From Rhodococcus sp. 14-1411-2a (GTDB lineage: Bacteria > Actinomycetota > Actinomycetes > Mycobacteriales > Mycobacteriaceae), in the NCBI RefSeq assembly GCF_002259485.1, contig NZ_NPGA01000014.1:476501-540500 (forward strand): a DNA stretch of 64,000 nucleotides, written 5' to 3'. Each line of letters opens with the position of its first letter. The first letter of the stretch is position 1. A model generated the notes under the pieces. That model did not search any database. It was not told the DNA's origin and saw nothing but the letters and a program-made list of their open reading frames with translations. This document shows, in pieces, positions 1 to 8,325 of this stretch. Made by a program: the position numbers and the translations under genes.

Positions 1-3000
1 GCAGGACGACGCCACTGAGCAACGCAGCCAACCAGTACCCGACGGCGTCGGCGATGGCGGTGAGCGTGAACAGCACTCCGAGTCCGATGCCGAACGTCAC
101 GACGACGGGAATCAACCGGCACGTCTCGACGAACGACCGGGCGACCTTGAGCTTGCGGGGCGGATCGAACGTGCGCGACGAATCCGCACTACCGGCGGCC
201 CGACGCAGCCGCACCGGCGGACTGCCGAGCCACGACGAGCCGGACTTCGCCTTGTCCGGAGTCGCGGACAGCACCGCGACGAGGCCGTTCTTGGGGACGG
301 TTCGCCCGGGTCCGGTCATGCCGGAGTTGCCGAGGAACGCCCGCTTGCCGACCTTGGCGTCGCCCAGATGCATCCAGCCGCCGCCGAGTTCGTAGCTGGC
401 GACCATCGTGTCGTCGGCGAGGAACGCGCCGTCGGCGACGGTGGTGAACTTGGGAATCATCAGCACCGTCGACGCTTCGACGTCCTTGCCGATCTTCGCG
501 CCGAGAAGCCGCAGCCAATGCGGCGTCAACAGTGACGCGTAGAGCGGGAACAGGAAGGTGCGCGCGGAGTCCATCAACCGTTCGGTGGCCCAGACCTGCC
601 AGCCGATACGGCTGCGCACGGGGTGGTAGCCGCCTACGAGACCGATGCTGAGCAATCGCACCGCGACTACGGTGATCACCGCGAACACCGCCAACGACAC
701 CATCGTCGCGACGGGCAACATCACCAGACCACGTTCGAAGGCGTCGAACACGGAGTCCGCGGTGTGAATCCACCAGCCCATCAGCACCAGGCTGACGCCG
801 ATCGAGAACAATGCCATGCCGGACAGGAACAGCGACGCGACGCCGTACGCGAACACCCATTTGGTCGCGCGCGGTGGCGTTTCTGCGGGCCACGGATGAT
901 CGGCCTTGCCGACCTTCTGAGCCGGCGAACCGGACCACATCTGACCGGCCTTCACCCGTCCGACGACGGCGGAGCCTGCCGTGACGACAGCGTTCTTGCC
1001 GACCTTGGTGCCGGGCAAGAGCGTCGAGCGGGCGCCGACGGTGGCACCGGCACCGATCTCGACGCCGCCGATGTAGACGAGATCTCCGTCGATCCAATGC
1101 CCGGACAAATCCACCTCGGGCTCGATGGAACAGCCGTCGCCCAGCTCGAGCATGCCGGTGACCGGCGGCATCGTGTGCAGGTCGACACCCTTGCCGATCT
1201 TGGCACCCAGAGCGCGCGCGTAGTAGACCATCCACGGTGCACCCGAAAGGTTCGACGCACCACTGGCATCGGTCAATCTCGTTGCTGCCCACAGCCTGAT
1301 GTGCATGCTCCCGCCGCGTCGATACGCGCCGGGTTTCAGCCCGGCCAGCAGGATGCGAGATCCGATCACCGAGATCGCCATCCGGCCGACCGGAGTGATG
1401 AACAGGACGAACGCCACGAGCACCCACCACCACGACAGCGTCGGGGCCCAGGGCACGTCGCCGAACCAGGACATGACGTTGAACAGCAGTCCGAGCCAGG
1501 TGACCCACTGCAATCCGGTCAGGGTGGTCAACGGAACCGTTGCCGCGATCTGAGCCCACTGCGCGGTACGCGACGTCGGGGCCACGCCACGAGGAACGGC
1601 CTCGACGACAGGCTTCAGATCGTCGAGATACTGCGCCAGTGAACCCAGCCGTGGGTGGTCGTAGAGCTGCGCGACGGTGATCTCGGGGAACCGTTCGCGC
1701 AACGCCGTCACCAACTGAGCGGCCGACAGCGAACCGCCGCCGTTGGCGAAGAAGTCGGCGTTCTCGTCGGAAACCTGCGCGCCGAGGATGTTGGTCCACA
1801 ATTCGGCCACCCACCCCGCCGTACCGCCGAGCGCAGACGCGCCCGCCATACCGGGCAGGGGCCACGGCAGCGCGTTGCGGTCGACCTTGCCCGAGGTGCG
1901 CGTCGGCATCTCGTCCACCAGCGCAAGCCTGGGCACCAATGCCGCGGGCAACTGCTCGGCCAGTAATTCGCGTGCGGCTTCGAGATCGAAATCGGGATTG
2001 GTGCTGGCGAGATACCCGACGAGCACCGAGTTTCCGGCAGCGGTCTTGCGGATGGCGGCCGCCGCGCCGCCGACGCCCGGAAGTGCTTGCAGCGCATTGT
2101 CTATCTCGCCGAGCTCGATGCGTCGACCGCCGAGCTTGACCTGATCGTCCGCGCGGCCCTGGAACAAGAGCCCTTCGAGCTCGAGCTTGACCAGATCGCC
2201 GCTGCGGTACGCCCGGTCCCATCCCAGAGAGGGCATGGGCGCGTACTTCTCGGCGTCCTTGGCCGGATCGAGATACCGAGCGAGTCCGACGCCGCCGATG
2301 ACCAACTCACCGACTTCGCCGACCTGCACCGGGGTGCCCGAAGCGTCGACCACGGCCAGGTCCCAGCCGTCCAACGGCAATCCGATGCGGACGGGCCCCT
2401 TCCCGTCCATGATCGCCGCGCACGCGACGACCGTCGCCTCGGTGGGGCCGTACGTGTTCCAGACCTCACGGCCTTCGACGGCGAGCCGCTCGGCCAGTTC
2501 CGGCGGGCACGCCTCGCCGCCGAAGATGAGCAACCGCACCGCTTCCAGAGCCACCGCGGGCCAGAGCGACGCGAGGGTGGGCACCGTCGAGACGACACTG
2601 ATGTCGCGGGAGACGAGCCACGGGCCCAGATCGAAACCGGACCGCACCAACGACCTGGGTGCCGGAACCAGACACGCACCGTGCCGCCACGCCAGCCACA
2701 TCTCCTCGCACGACGCGTCGAACGCCACCGACAGACCGGCCAGCACCCGATCACCCGGGCCGAGTGGATCCTTCTGCAAAAACATGCGGGCCTCGGCGTC
2801 GACGAACGCCGCCGCATTGCGATGACTGACCGCGACACCCTTGGGCGTGCCCGTCGAACCGGAGGTGAAGATGACCCACGCGTCGTCCTCGGGAGTCGGC
2901 GGCAGTGGGTCGGTCTCGGGAAGGCCGTCTTGCTTGGGAGCAGTACCGGCGGCGATGCCGCCCGCAGTGACGATGGCCGTCACCTTCGCCTCACCGAAGA

Positions 3001-3376
3001 CCAACTCGGCCCGCTCCTCGGGATCGTCCGCGTCCACCGGCACGTACGCGGCACCGACCGCGAGGATGGACAGGATCGCGACATAAAGGGAGAAGGAACC
3101 CGACGGCATGCGGATGCCGACGCGATCACCGCGCCTGACACCGGCATCGGCGAGCCACTGGGCGCCCTCGGCGATGTCGTCCAACAACTCGGCGTAACTG
3201 ACCGAGACGGCACCGTCGTCGATGGCGGGGGCGTCGGGAAAACGATGAGCGGTATCACGGAGAACGTCGATGAGAGTCCGGGCAGGAGGGGCGAGCGACG
3301 AGCGAAGAAACGCCGCCGGTGCAGGCGCGGTGTCCGCGCTCGAACCCGGCAGATCGTTCTCTTGATGCACAGACAA
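1..3376 (-). CDS. Pls/PosA-like NRPS-type protein: adenylation, carrier and hexapeptide/membrane domains (3' end outside window)
   Basis: The reading frame is open from the start to the window edge, at least 1125 codons. The first ~480 residues are an amino-acid adenylation domain with the ATP-binding loop FTSGSTGTPKG near residue 175 and the GEACP, NTYGPTEATV and YRSGDLV motifs. A carrier domain follows, with FFANGGGSLS near residue 550. The rest alternates hydrophobic helices with left-handed beta-helix (hexapeptide) repeats. This order matches the Pls/PosA/Gra-Orf18 family, which joins amino acids without a classical condensation domain; epsilon-polylysine synthetase is the best-known relative. 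The start is TTG 3376 after GAAGGA; GTG 3370 is the alternative. The substrate cannot be read from here, and the C-terminus is missing. Confidence 0.88.
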   Translation of the reverse strand, partial: MSVHQENDLPGSSADTAPAPAAFLRSSLAPPARTLIDVLRDTAHRFPDAPAIDDGAVSVSYAELLDDIAEGAQWLADAGVRRGDRVGIRMPSGSFSLYVAILSILAVGAAYVPVDADDPEERAELVFGEAKVTAIVTAGGIAAGTAPKQDGLPETDPLPPTPEDDAWVIFTSGSTGTPKGVAVSHRNAAAFVDAEARMFLQKDPLGPGDRVLAGLSVAFDASCEEMWLAWRHGACLVPAPRSLVRSGFDLGPWLVSRDISVVSTVPTLASLWPAVALEAVRLLIFGGEACPPELAERLAVEGREVWNTYGPTEATVVACAAIMDGKGPVRIGLPLDGWDLAVVDASGTPVQVGEVGELVIGGVGLARYLDPAKDAEKYAPMPSLGWDRAYRSGDLVKLELEGLLFQGRADDQVKLGGRRIELGEIDNALQALPGVGGAAAAIRKTAAGNSVLVGYLASTNPDFDLEAARELLAEQLPAALVPRLALVDEMPTRTSGKVDRNALPWPLPGMAGASALGGTAGWVAELWTNILGAQVSDENADFFANGGGSLSAAQLVTALRERFPEITVAQLYDHPRLGSLAQYLDDLKPVVEAVPRGVAPTSRTAQWAQIAATVPLTTLTGLQWVTWLGLLFNVMSWFGDVPWAPTLSWWWVLVAFVLFITPVGRMAISVIGSRILLAGLKPGAYRRGGSMHIRLWAATRLTDASGASNLSGAPWMVYYARALGAKIGKGVDLHTMPPVTGMLELGDGCSIEPEVDLSGHWIDGDLVYIGGVEIGAGATVGARSTLLPGTKVGKNAVVTAGSAVVGRVKAGQMWSGSPAQKVGKADHPWPAETPPRATKWVFAYGVASLFLSGMALFSIGVSLVLMGWWIHTADSVFDAFERGLVMLPVATMVSLAVFAVITVVAVRLLSIGLVGGYHPVRSRIGWQVWATERLMDSARTFLFPLYASLLTPHWLRLLGAKIGKDVEASTVLMIPKFTTVADGAFLADDTMVASYELGGGWMHLGDAKVGKRAFLGNSGMTGPGRTVPKNGLVAVLSATPDKAKSGSSWLGSPPVRLRRAAGSADSSRTFDPPRKLKVARSFVETCRLIPVVVTFGIGLGVLFTLTAIADAVGYWLAALLSGVVL

Positions 3377-3540
3377 CCGGGCGTCCTTCTCGTTCGTTGG
3401 CAAGTGACTCTGTGGTGCTGGGACTCTGTTCTGCTGAGAGAGCAGCGCCGTTGGTTATCTCACGTTCTGTTTGCCAGCAGGTGAACGAGCGCTCCTTCCC
3501 ACCGCGGGAATCCTACTGCTGCCCACGCGTGAGTTCCGGC

Positions 3541-3570
3541 TTGACAAAACCGCAGTGGTTTTGCCAGTGT
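3541..3570 (+). promoter_or_regulatory. Promoter with perfect dyad in the spacer
   Basis: A -35 TTGACA at 3541-3546 is followed 18 bases later by CAGTGT at 3565-3570. Between them lies a perfect inverted repeat, CAAAACC-gcagt-GGTTTTG (3545-3563), which could be a repressor site or an RNA hairpin. It would drive the riboswitch and the desulfurase-like gene. Assignment is by inspection only. Confidence 0.45.
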
Positions 3571-3577
3571 CTTCTCC

Positions 3578-3672
3578 ACGGTCACGAGTACCAGCGTCAA
3601 GCCCCGGCTCGCTGGTCGGCAACCCTCCTCCGCGGTGGGGTGCTCCGGGTGACGACCAGGCTGATGTCGGAA
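3578..3672 (+). ncRNA. SAM-IV riboswitch
   Basis: The stretch holds the conserved actinobacterial SAM-IV elements: GTCACGAGTACCAGCGTC, the CCCCGGCTCGCTGGTCGGC stem, AACCCTCCTCCGCGG and the GGGGTGCTCCGGGTGA-GACCAGG closing part. SAM-IV aptamers bind S-adenosylmethionine and lower expression of sulfur or methionine genes. It lies 78 bases upstream of the SufS-like gene, inside its presumed leader. Recognition is from memory of the family consensus. A covariance-model search would confirm it. Confidence 0.85.
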
Positions 3673-3722
3673 AACCGGCGCGGCAAGCGCGGACTCGTTC
3701 ACCACATCCTTCGGTTGCGGGT

Positions 3723-3738
3723 CCCTCGAACGTGAGGG
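3723..3738 (+). promoter_or_regulatory. Shine-Dalgarno-sequestering hairpin
   Basis: CCCTC (3723-3727) can pair with GAGGG (3734-3738) across a six-base loop. GAGGG is the only good ribosome-binding site for the start at 3750. This would be a natural translational expression platform for the riboswitch just upstream. The link is inferred. Confidence 0.4.
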
Positions 3739-3749
3739 CTTGATCTGTC

Positions 3750-5081
3750 ATGACATCTGTACTTTCCCGCCCCTGTGCTCCTTTTGCCCCTGTTTCGGGC
3801 ACGGATCTGCAGGTACCTCTGGTGCAGGGCGGCACCTGCACCTACGCCAATTTCGACTACGCTGCCAGCGCACCGGCTTTGGCGGCGGTGACCGATCGGA
3901 TCGCGGAACTGCTGCCGTTCTACTCCAGTGTTCATCGCGGTGCCGGGTACGCCTCACGGGTCTGCACGGCAGCGTACGAGAAGGCGCGGGTGACGGTCGC
4001 CGATTTCATTGGTGCGCAGTCGGATTCGGTGGTGGTGTTCACTCGGAACACCACCGACTCGCTGAACCTGCTGGCCGCATGTGTGCCGGGTGAGACCGTG
4101 GTGCTCGACATCGAACACCACGCGAACCTGCTGCCGTGGCGTGACCGACGAGTGGTGGTGGCTGCGTCGACCCTGGCCGAGACCATCGCCCGCCTCGACG
4201 CCGAACTCGCCGCGAAACCTGCTGCTCTGCTTGCGATCACGGGCGCATCGAACGTCACCGGAGAAGTTCTGCCGATCGCGGAACTCGCGGCACTGGCGCA
4301 TCGGCACGGCGCACGCATCGCGGTGGACGGTGCCCAGCTGGTTCCGCATCGGCGGGTCGACATCGCCGCACTCGGGGTGGACTACCTCGCCTTCTCCGGC
4401 CACAAGCTCTACGCCCCGTTCGGCGCGGGAGTGCTTGTGGGCGCACGTGATTGGCTCGACGCCGGTGAACCGCACCTGGCCGGCGGCGGCGCGGTGCGCA
4501 GCGTCGGCATCGACCACACCGACTGGGCCCCGGCGCCGCAGCGGCACGAGGCGGGCACCCCCAACGTGCTCGGGGTTGCCGCATTGGCCGCGGCCTGCGA
4601 GGCCATCGCCGGATTCGACGATGCCGAGCTCCAGGCGCACGAGCACGAGCTGTCCTCGCGATTGCGGGGCGGCCTGGCAGCGCTGGACGGCGTCGAGCAG
4701 CTCCAGGTCTGGGCCGATGCGCCCGACAGTGTCGGCATCGTCACCTTCACCGTTGCCGGGCGCGATCCCGGTGAGGTGGCTGCGTACCTGTCCGCCGAAC
4801 ACGGAATCGGCGTGCGCGATGGCAAGTTCTGCGCACACCCCCTGCTGAGCAGGCTGGGGCACGCGGCCGGAGCGGTTCGAGCCAGTATCGGCCTCGGCAG
4901 CTCGTCGGCCGATGTGGACCGACTCGTCGACGCCCTCGCCGCCCTGGTCGAGTCGGGACCGAACTGGCACTACGCGGAGGACGCAGGCTGGTGGAACCCC
5001 GTACCCGACCCGCGGCCCTTCCCCGAGCTGGCCGATGGGGCCGCCGGGGTTGGATCCCCGTGCAGCCCCGCAGGCCGTTAG
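3750..5081 (+). CDS. SufS-like cysteine desulfurase (class V aminotransferase)
   Basis: 443 residues with a fold-type I PLP signature. It has the HHANLLPW motif typical of the SufS/CsdA group, the PLP-binding lysine in SGHKLYAP (about K219), and a cysteine in DGKFCAHPLL (about C361) where SufS carries its catalytic cysteine. It probably removes sulfur from cysteine or a related thiol compound to give a persulfide and alanine. The SAM-IV riboswitch upstream ties it to SAM or methionine status. It is not next to suf genes, so a salvage or secondary-metabolite role is as likely as Fe-S assembly. The ~40-residue C-terminal tail beyond the fold is rich in Pro and Trp. Confidence 0.85.
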   Translation: MTSVLSRPCAPFAPVSGTDLQVPLVQGGTCTYANFDYAASAPALAAVTDRIAELLPFYSSVHRGAGYASRVCTAAYEKARVTVADFIGAQSDSVVVFTRNTTDSLNLLAACVPGETVVLDIEHHANLLPWRDRRVVVAASTLAETIARLDAELAAKPAALLAITGASNVTGEVLPIAELAALAHRHGARIAVDGAQLVPHRRVDIAALGVDYLAFSGHKLYAPFGAGVLVGARDWLDAGEPHLAGGGAVRSVGIDHTDWAPAPQRHEAGTPNVLGVAALAAACEAIAGFDDAELQAHEHELSSRLRGGLAALDGVEQLQVWADAPDSVGIVTFTVAGRDPGEVAAYLSAEHGIGVRDGKFCAHPLLSRLGHAAGAVRASIGLGSSSADVDRLVDALAALVESGPNWHYAEDAGWWNPVPDPRPFPELADGAAGVGSPCSPAGR

Positions 5082-5084
5082 CAT
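5079..5084 (+). promoter_or_regulatory. Candidate -10 element for a leaderless transcript
   Basis: TAGCAT fits the actinobacterial TANNNT -10 pattern. It ends six bases before the ATG of the small leader ORF at 5091, the spacing expected if transcription starts at the A of that ATG. No clear -35 was seen. Confidence 0.4.
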
Positions 5085-5090
5085 GGCGTC

Positions 5091-5213
5091 ATGACCGTGA
5101 GTGTCGTGTGGACGGGCAACCGTCACTGGTGCAACAGATACGTGGATCTGTGCCGCACTGCGTCCGGGTCGTGTTCGAGTTCGGCTCCGCTCCGACCGAA
5201 TGCCACCGTCTGA
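5091..5213 (+). CDS. Cysteine-type leader peptide (40 aa)
   Basis: A 40-codon ORF with three cysteines in its second half, containing RYVDLCRTASGSC. This closely fits the short actinobacterial leader peptides with an R-(H/Y)-(I/V)-D-L-C-R-x-A-S motif found ahead of sulfur-assimilation genes. In mycobacteria, cysteine-rich leaderless ORFs act as cysteine-responsive attenuators. It ends 19 bases before the next gene at 5233 and probably controls it. A -10-like TAGCAT stands six bases ahead, so it may be translated from a leaderless mRNA. It could also be read as a longer N-terminal extension in another frame, which I consider unlikely. Confidence 0.7.
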   Translation: MTVSVVWTGNRHWCNRYVDLCRTASGSCSSSAPLRPNATV

Positions 5214-5232
5214 AGAATCAGGACCACCACTC

Positions 5233-5733
5233 ATGTCGCACAACTTCACCCGCGTCGCCGTCGAATTCACTGCGGGCTGGACCGAACTGACCGCCGCTCC
5301 CGAAACGGATGTGGTCCGAATCCAGGCCTCCGACCTGCGGGAATCCCAGCAGCAACGCGCGCGGCTCCGCGCCGAGGCAGTGGACCGCGGCGAATCTGCC
5401 GACAGCACGGCAGTGTTTCTCGACCTGGAGATCCACATCGCGGCCGATGCCCGGACGGCCCGTCGGGAATTTGCCGCACTGGATGCGCCGAGCAGCCCGT
5501 CGTCGATCCGCTACGTCGGAACACCGGCGGGACTGGCCAGTTTGATCTCCGACGTCACCGCGGCCGACGTGGCCGACGGCGTGACATTGACAGCGCTCGG
5601 CGACGTCGCTCGCCAGTCGGTTCTCATCAACAACGGCGTACTGCCGCTGCTGGAATCCCGCGGGACTCGACTCGACATCGACGTCGTCGACGCGGTCCTC
5701 GGCGCACCGATCGCCCCGACTCTCGCGTCCTGA
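5233..5733 (+). CDS. Small protein resembling the C-terminal part of luciferase-like monooxygenases
   Basis: 166 residues. The stretch YVGTPAGLASLISD and the following ADGVTLTALGDV and GVLPLLESRG segments look like the C-terminal end of flavin-dependent luciferase-like (LLM) oxidoreductases. The barrel core is absent, so it is a stand-alone partner, a remnant, or a different fold. ATG 5233 is chosen because it follows the leader peptide; an upstream in-frame start at 5101 would run through that leader. The cysteine-type leader suggests a role in sulfur metabolism. Enzymatic activity cannot be claimed. Confidence 0.6.
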   Translation: MSHNFTRVAVEFTAGWTELTAAPETDVVRIQASDLRESQQQRARLRAEAVDRGESADSTAVFLDLEIHIAADARTARREFAALDAPSSPSSIRYVGTPAGLASLISDVTAADVADGVTLTALGDVARQSVLINNGVLPLLESRGTRLDIDVVDAVLGAPIAPTLAS

Positions 5734-5752
5734 GGATTCGCGTCCTCGGGAC
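5727..5752. terminator. Hairpin between convergent genes
   Basis: GTCC-t-GAGGA, a six-base loop and TCCTC-g-GGAC form a nine-pair stem with one opposed mismatch. It overlaps the stop codon at 5733 and precedes the convergent gene end at 5764, so it may serve both directions. There is no long T tract, as is usual in this group. Confidence 0.5.
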
Positions 5753-5763
5753 GTGCGCGGCGG

Positions 5764-6237
5764 TCAGGTGACGTCGATCGCCAGACCCGCAGTGATGCGC
5801 ACCAACTCGGTGAACGTGGACCGAAAGATCGTGTTGGTGTGACCGGCGGCCGCCCACACCTCCGAGTAGCCGGCCAGATCCTGGTCGACGAACGTATCGA
5901 GGTTGGTGGGGTGGCCGACCGGGGCGATCCCACCGATCGGCTGGCCGGTGGCATGCTTGGCCGTGTCCAGAGGCGCACGCGTCAACACGCCGCCGAGACG
6001 CTCACCGGTGTGCTCGAGATGAACGTTGTGGGCACCGGAGACGAGCAGCAGCACCGGCTCGTCGCCCAGCAGAAACACCATCGACTTCACGATCGCGCCC
6101 ACGTCGACACCGAGGGCGGCAGCAGCATCGGCGGCAGTGTGCGTGCCCTCCGGACTACTGACCACCACCCCGTGATGACCACGTGAAATCAGCGTGTCGG
6201 CAACATGGGCTGCATTCGGATGAAGTAGCCGGGACAT
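5764..6237 (-). CDS. YbaK/EbsC-type aminoacyl-tRNA deacylase
   Basis: 157 residues covering one YbaK/ProX editing domain, with the conserved lysine in VGAIVKSMVF and the late GGIAPVGHP segment typical of the family. Such proteins hydrolyse mischarged aminoacyl-tRNAs, for example Cys- or Ala-tRNA(Pro), in trans. It is the last gene of a minus-strand run starting at 8273, 37 bases after the allantoicase. Which mischarged tRNA it edits is not determined. Confidence 0.85.
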   Translation of the reverse strand: MSRLLHPNAAHVADTLISRGHHGVVVSSPEGTHTAADAAAALGVDVGAIVKSMVFLLGDEPVLLLVSGAHNVHLEHTGERLGGVLTRAPLDTAKHATGQPIGGIAPVGHPTNLDTFVDQDLAGYSEVWAAAGHTNTIFRSTFTELVRITAGLAIDVT

Positions 6238-6274
6238 GAACCAACCCTATTGCCCCGCGACCGTTTACGCCGCT

Positions 6275-7264
6275 CTATCCCTGGGTCGTTCCTGCAGGCT
6301 CCACTCCCGTGTCCAGATCACCGAACAGTCTCAGTCGCGCCATGCCGCCGTCCGGGAAGATGTCCATCCGAACCTCCGAGACCGGGGTCTCGTGGTCGAG
6401 TACGAAGCGATGACGGGTGTCGGGCTGCAACGTCGTTCGCGGCAACAGCTCGATCCACTCGCCCTCACCGAGCCGTCCGCGCAGTGACGCCGCGCCCGGG
6501 GCGTTGCCGAGGAAGCAGGTGGTGTCGAGCTCGGCGAGGCGAACGAGCCCGCTGCCTGCCAGCTGTACCTGAACCCAGTCGTTCGCGTCGTTGCGTCGAC
6601 GCGAGGTCTCCCAACCCTCACCCATCGACCGCGGCGGGCCGGGGAACAGCAGATTGTTGGGGGAGCTGTAGAACATGTTGGAGCACGCCGAGACGTAGGC
6701 ACCGTTCTCGAGCGCTGCCAGGTCGACCGGCCCGGCCGCGAGGAACTCGGGATCGGGCTTGCCGCGGCCCAGTACCCGCAACCGCGCCACTCCGCCGTCC
6801 GGGTAGATCGACAGTTTCACGTGCGTCCACCGCGCGTCGGAGGCGACGGCGAACCTGTTCTCACTGTCGCCGTCGACCGGGCTGCGCGCGACGATGGTGG
6901 TCCACTCGGTCTGCGTGCGCAGCTCGTCCGGGGACGGGAAGCCCTGCACCTCGGCGGCCTCGACCGAAATCTCCGGCGGGTAGTTTCCGGTGAACCACGA
7001 GGTGTCGACGACGATTGCCGAGACGACGCCCGGTGCGCCGAGACGCACGATGGCCTCGTCGTAGCCTGCCTCGCGTCGCCGACGCGTCTCCCACCCGTCG
7101 TAGATCTGACCCTTGTGCCCGAACGTCGCGGTCGAGTAGTCGGCCTTGCCGGGACTGACGAGATTCTCCTTCTCCGCGAACGTCTCGTCGTTCGCCCACA
7201 CGACTGCGCCTCCGAGAGTGCGGACAGCGAGATCGGGCAGAGGCAGCGGGAAGGTGGAGGTCAT
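6275..7264 (-). CDS. alc: Allantoicase
   Basis: 329 residues in two similar halves, as usual for allantoicase. Each half ends in a matching motif: YPDGGVARLRVLG in the first and FPDGGMARLRLFG in the second. Both halves also carry a W-E-T-(S/R)-RRR stretch (DGWETRRRREAGYD and GEGWETSRRRNDAND). The enzyme splits allantoate to ureidoglycolate and urea in purine breakdown. It starts 4 bases after the membrane-protein gene upstream, so the two are probably co-transcribed. The last ten codons (GVEPAGTTQG) come from a copy of the dispersed repeat described separately. Confidence 0.95.
   Translation of the reverse strand: MTSTFPLPLPDLAVRTLGGAVVWANDETFAEKENLVSPGKADYSTATFGHKGQIYDGWETRRRREAGYDEAIVRLGAPGVVSAIVVDTSWFTGNYPPEISVEAAEVQGFPSPDELRTQTEWTTIVARSPVDGDSENRFAVASDARWTHVKLSIYPDGGVARLRVLGRGKPDPEFLAAGPVDLAALENGAYVSACSNMFYSSPNNLLFPGPPRSMGEGWETSRRRNDANDWVQVQLAGSGLVRLAELDTTCFLGNAPGAASLRGRLGEGEWIELLPRTTLQPDTRHRFVLDHETPVSEVRMDIFPDGGMARLRLFGDLDTGVEPAGTTQG
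6283..6308 (-). repeat. Dispersed short repeat, copy A (in alc 3' end)
   Basis: On the minus strand this reads GTGGAGCCTGCAGGAAC with flanking GGGA and GACCC. It encodes residues GVEPAGTT at the C-terminus of allantoicase. Similar copies lie at 16023-16046, 23304-23328 and 35505-35544. Confidence 0.7.
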
Positions 7265-7268
7265 GGGA

Positions 7269-8273
7269 TCACACTTTACTGGTCTCGCGTGAGCTCATCG
7301 GGTTGTGTGCAGACCGACGCCGCAGAGCTGCCGCGACCATCAGTAGCGCGCCGATCACGATGTAGAGCGTCAGGCCGAGTGCGGGTTGCCCCAGTCCGGT
7401 GCCGGAGAAGTACACGATGCTGCGTACGCCCTCGGTGCCGATGCCAGGGGTGATCCACCGACCGATCGAGGCGTAGAGCGACGGCAGTACATCGGACCCG
7501 AAAGCGCCTCCTGCACTGGGGTTTCCGAGAATGACGAACAGCGCGATGGCGGCGGGCACCGCCGCGACACCGATCAGGGCGCGCAGGCCCATGGTGAACA
7601 GTCCGGTGGCGAAGACGACCCCGGTGCCCAGCAGGGTCAGTGGAAACCAATGGCCGGCAAAGGTTTCCAGTACATGGGTGGTGAGGAATGCGCCGAGAGT
7701 GCCGGAAGCGAGGGAGTACACCGCGAGAATGCCGACGTGCATCCAGGTTTCGCGGCGCGAGGTCGGTGCCCCGATCAACAGTCCGAATGCGGCAGCCAGA
7801 AGGTAGCCGCCGACGACCCACCCGACCGAGAGATAGAAACCGGACAACCCTCGGTTGTCGTGCACACCGACCGGGATCTCGTCGCGCACCACGAACTGGC
7901 GGCCCTGGGCGGCGTCGACCTCGGTGAAGATCGATTGCAGCGCGGTGGCTTCGGAGCTGCCTGCTGCGCTGGCGGTGATGAGCGTGTCCGTCCCGTTCGC
8001 GCCGACGACATAGGCCCCGATGACTTCCCTGTCGCGGAGCAGTAAACGGACCTCGGCGGTATCGGCCGCGGTGCGTGCCTCGAGCGGGGCGCCGTCGATG
8101 GCGTTCAGGCGATCGGTCGTCTGCTGGTCCAGCCCCTCGGGGAGACCGGCTTCGGTCACCACCGCGATGGGGATCGCATGCGGAGTCGGCTGATGAAACG
8201 CCGAGACGTAGCTGAGGATGAAGCCGAGCTGAAGTATCAGCACCGCGGCGGCGAGCAGTGACATCTTGCGCAT
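7269..8273 (-). CDS. YhgE/DUF3533-like membrane protein
   Basis: 334 residues. One membrane helix at residues 4-22 is followed by a ~130-residue extracytoplasmic domain, then about five more helices. This layout is that of the YhgE/Pip-like and ABC-2-permease-like proteins, which function in export or envelope processes. ATG 8273 is preceded by AGGAGT; a longer frame upstream would run through the TetR operator and is rejected. The divergent TetR gene and the dyad between them suggest direct repression. Substrate unknown. Confidence 0.7.
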   Translation of the reverse strand: MRKMSLLAAAVLILQLGFILSYVSAFHQPTPHAIPIAVVTEAGLPEGLDQQTTDRLNAIDGAPLEARTAADTAEVRLLLRDREVIGAYVVGANGTDTLITASAAGSSEATALQSIFTEVDAAQGRQFVVRDEIPVGVHDNRGLSGFYLSVGWVVGGYLLAAAFGLLIGAPTSRRETWMHVGILAVYSLASGTLGAFLTTHVLETFAGHWFPLTLLGTGVVFATGLFTMGLRALIGVAAVPAAIALFVILGNPSAGGAFGSDVLPSLYASIGRWITPGIGTEGVRSIVYFSGTGLGQPALGLTLYIVIGALLMVAAALRRRSAHNPMSSRETSKV

Positions 8274-8294
8274 GGGTGACTCCTGAATCTTGTC

Positions 8295-8325
8295 GATACC
8301 CGAGGTATTCAATACTCTAGGTATC
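8295..8325. promoter_or_regulatory. TetR operator dyad
   Basis: A 31-base imperfect palindrome runs from GATACC (8295-8300) to GGTATC (8320-8325), with inner arms GTATT and AATAC. It fills the gap between the divergent membrane-protein gene and TetR gene and ends at the TetR GTG codon. It would block both promoters. Autoregulation is inferred. Confidence 0.65.

Noticed and set aside
189..2222. 677-codon minus-strand frame inside the Pls gene
   Set aside because: Arg-rich with no domain pattern; the true product is read in the overlapping frame that carries adenylation and hexapeptide motifs.
3450..3740. Small ORFs in the riboswitch leader
   Set aside because: Several frames are open in the leader but they cross the conserved SAM-IV structure and lack ribosome sites.
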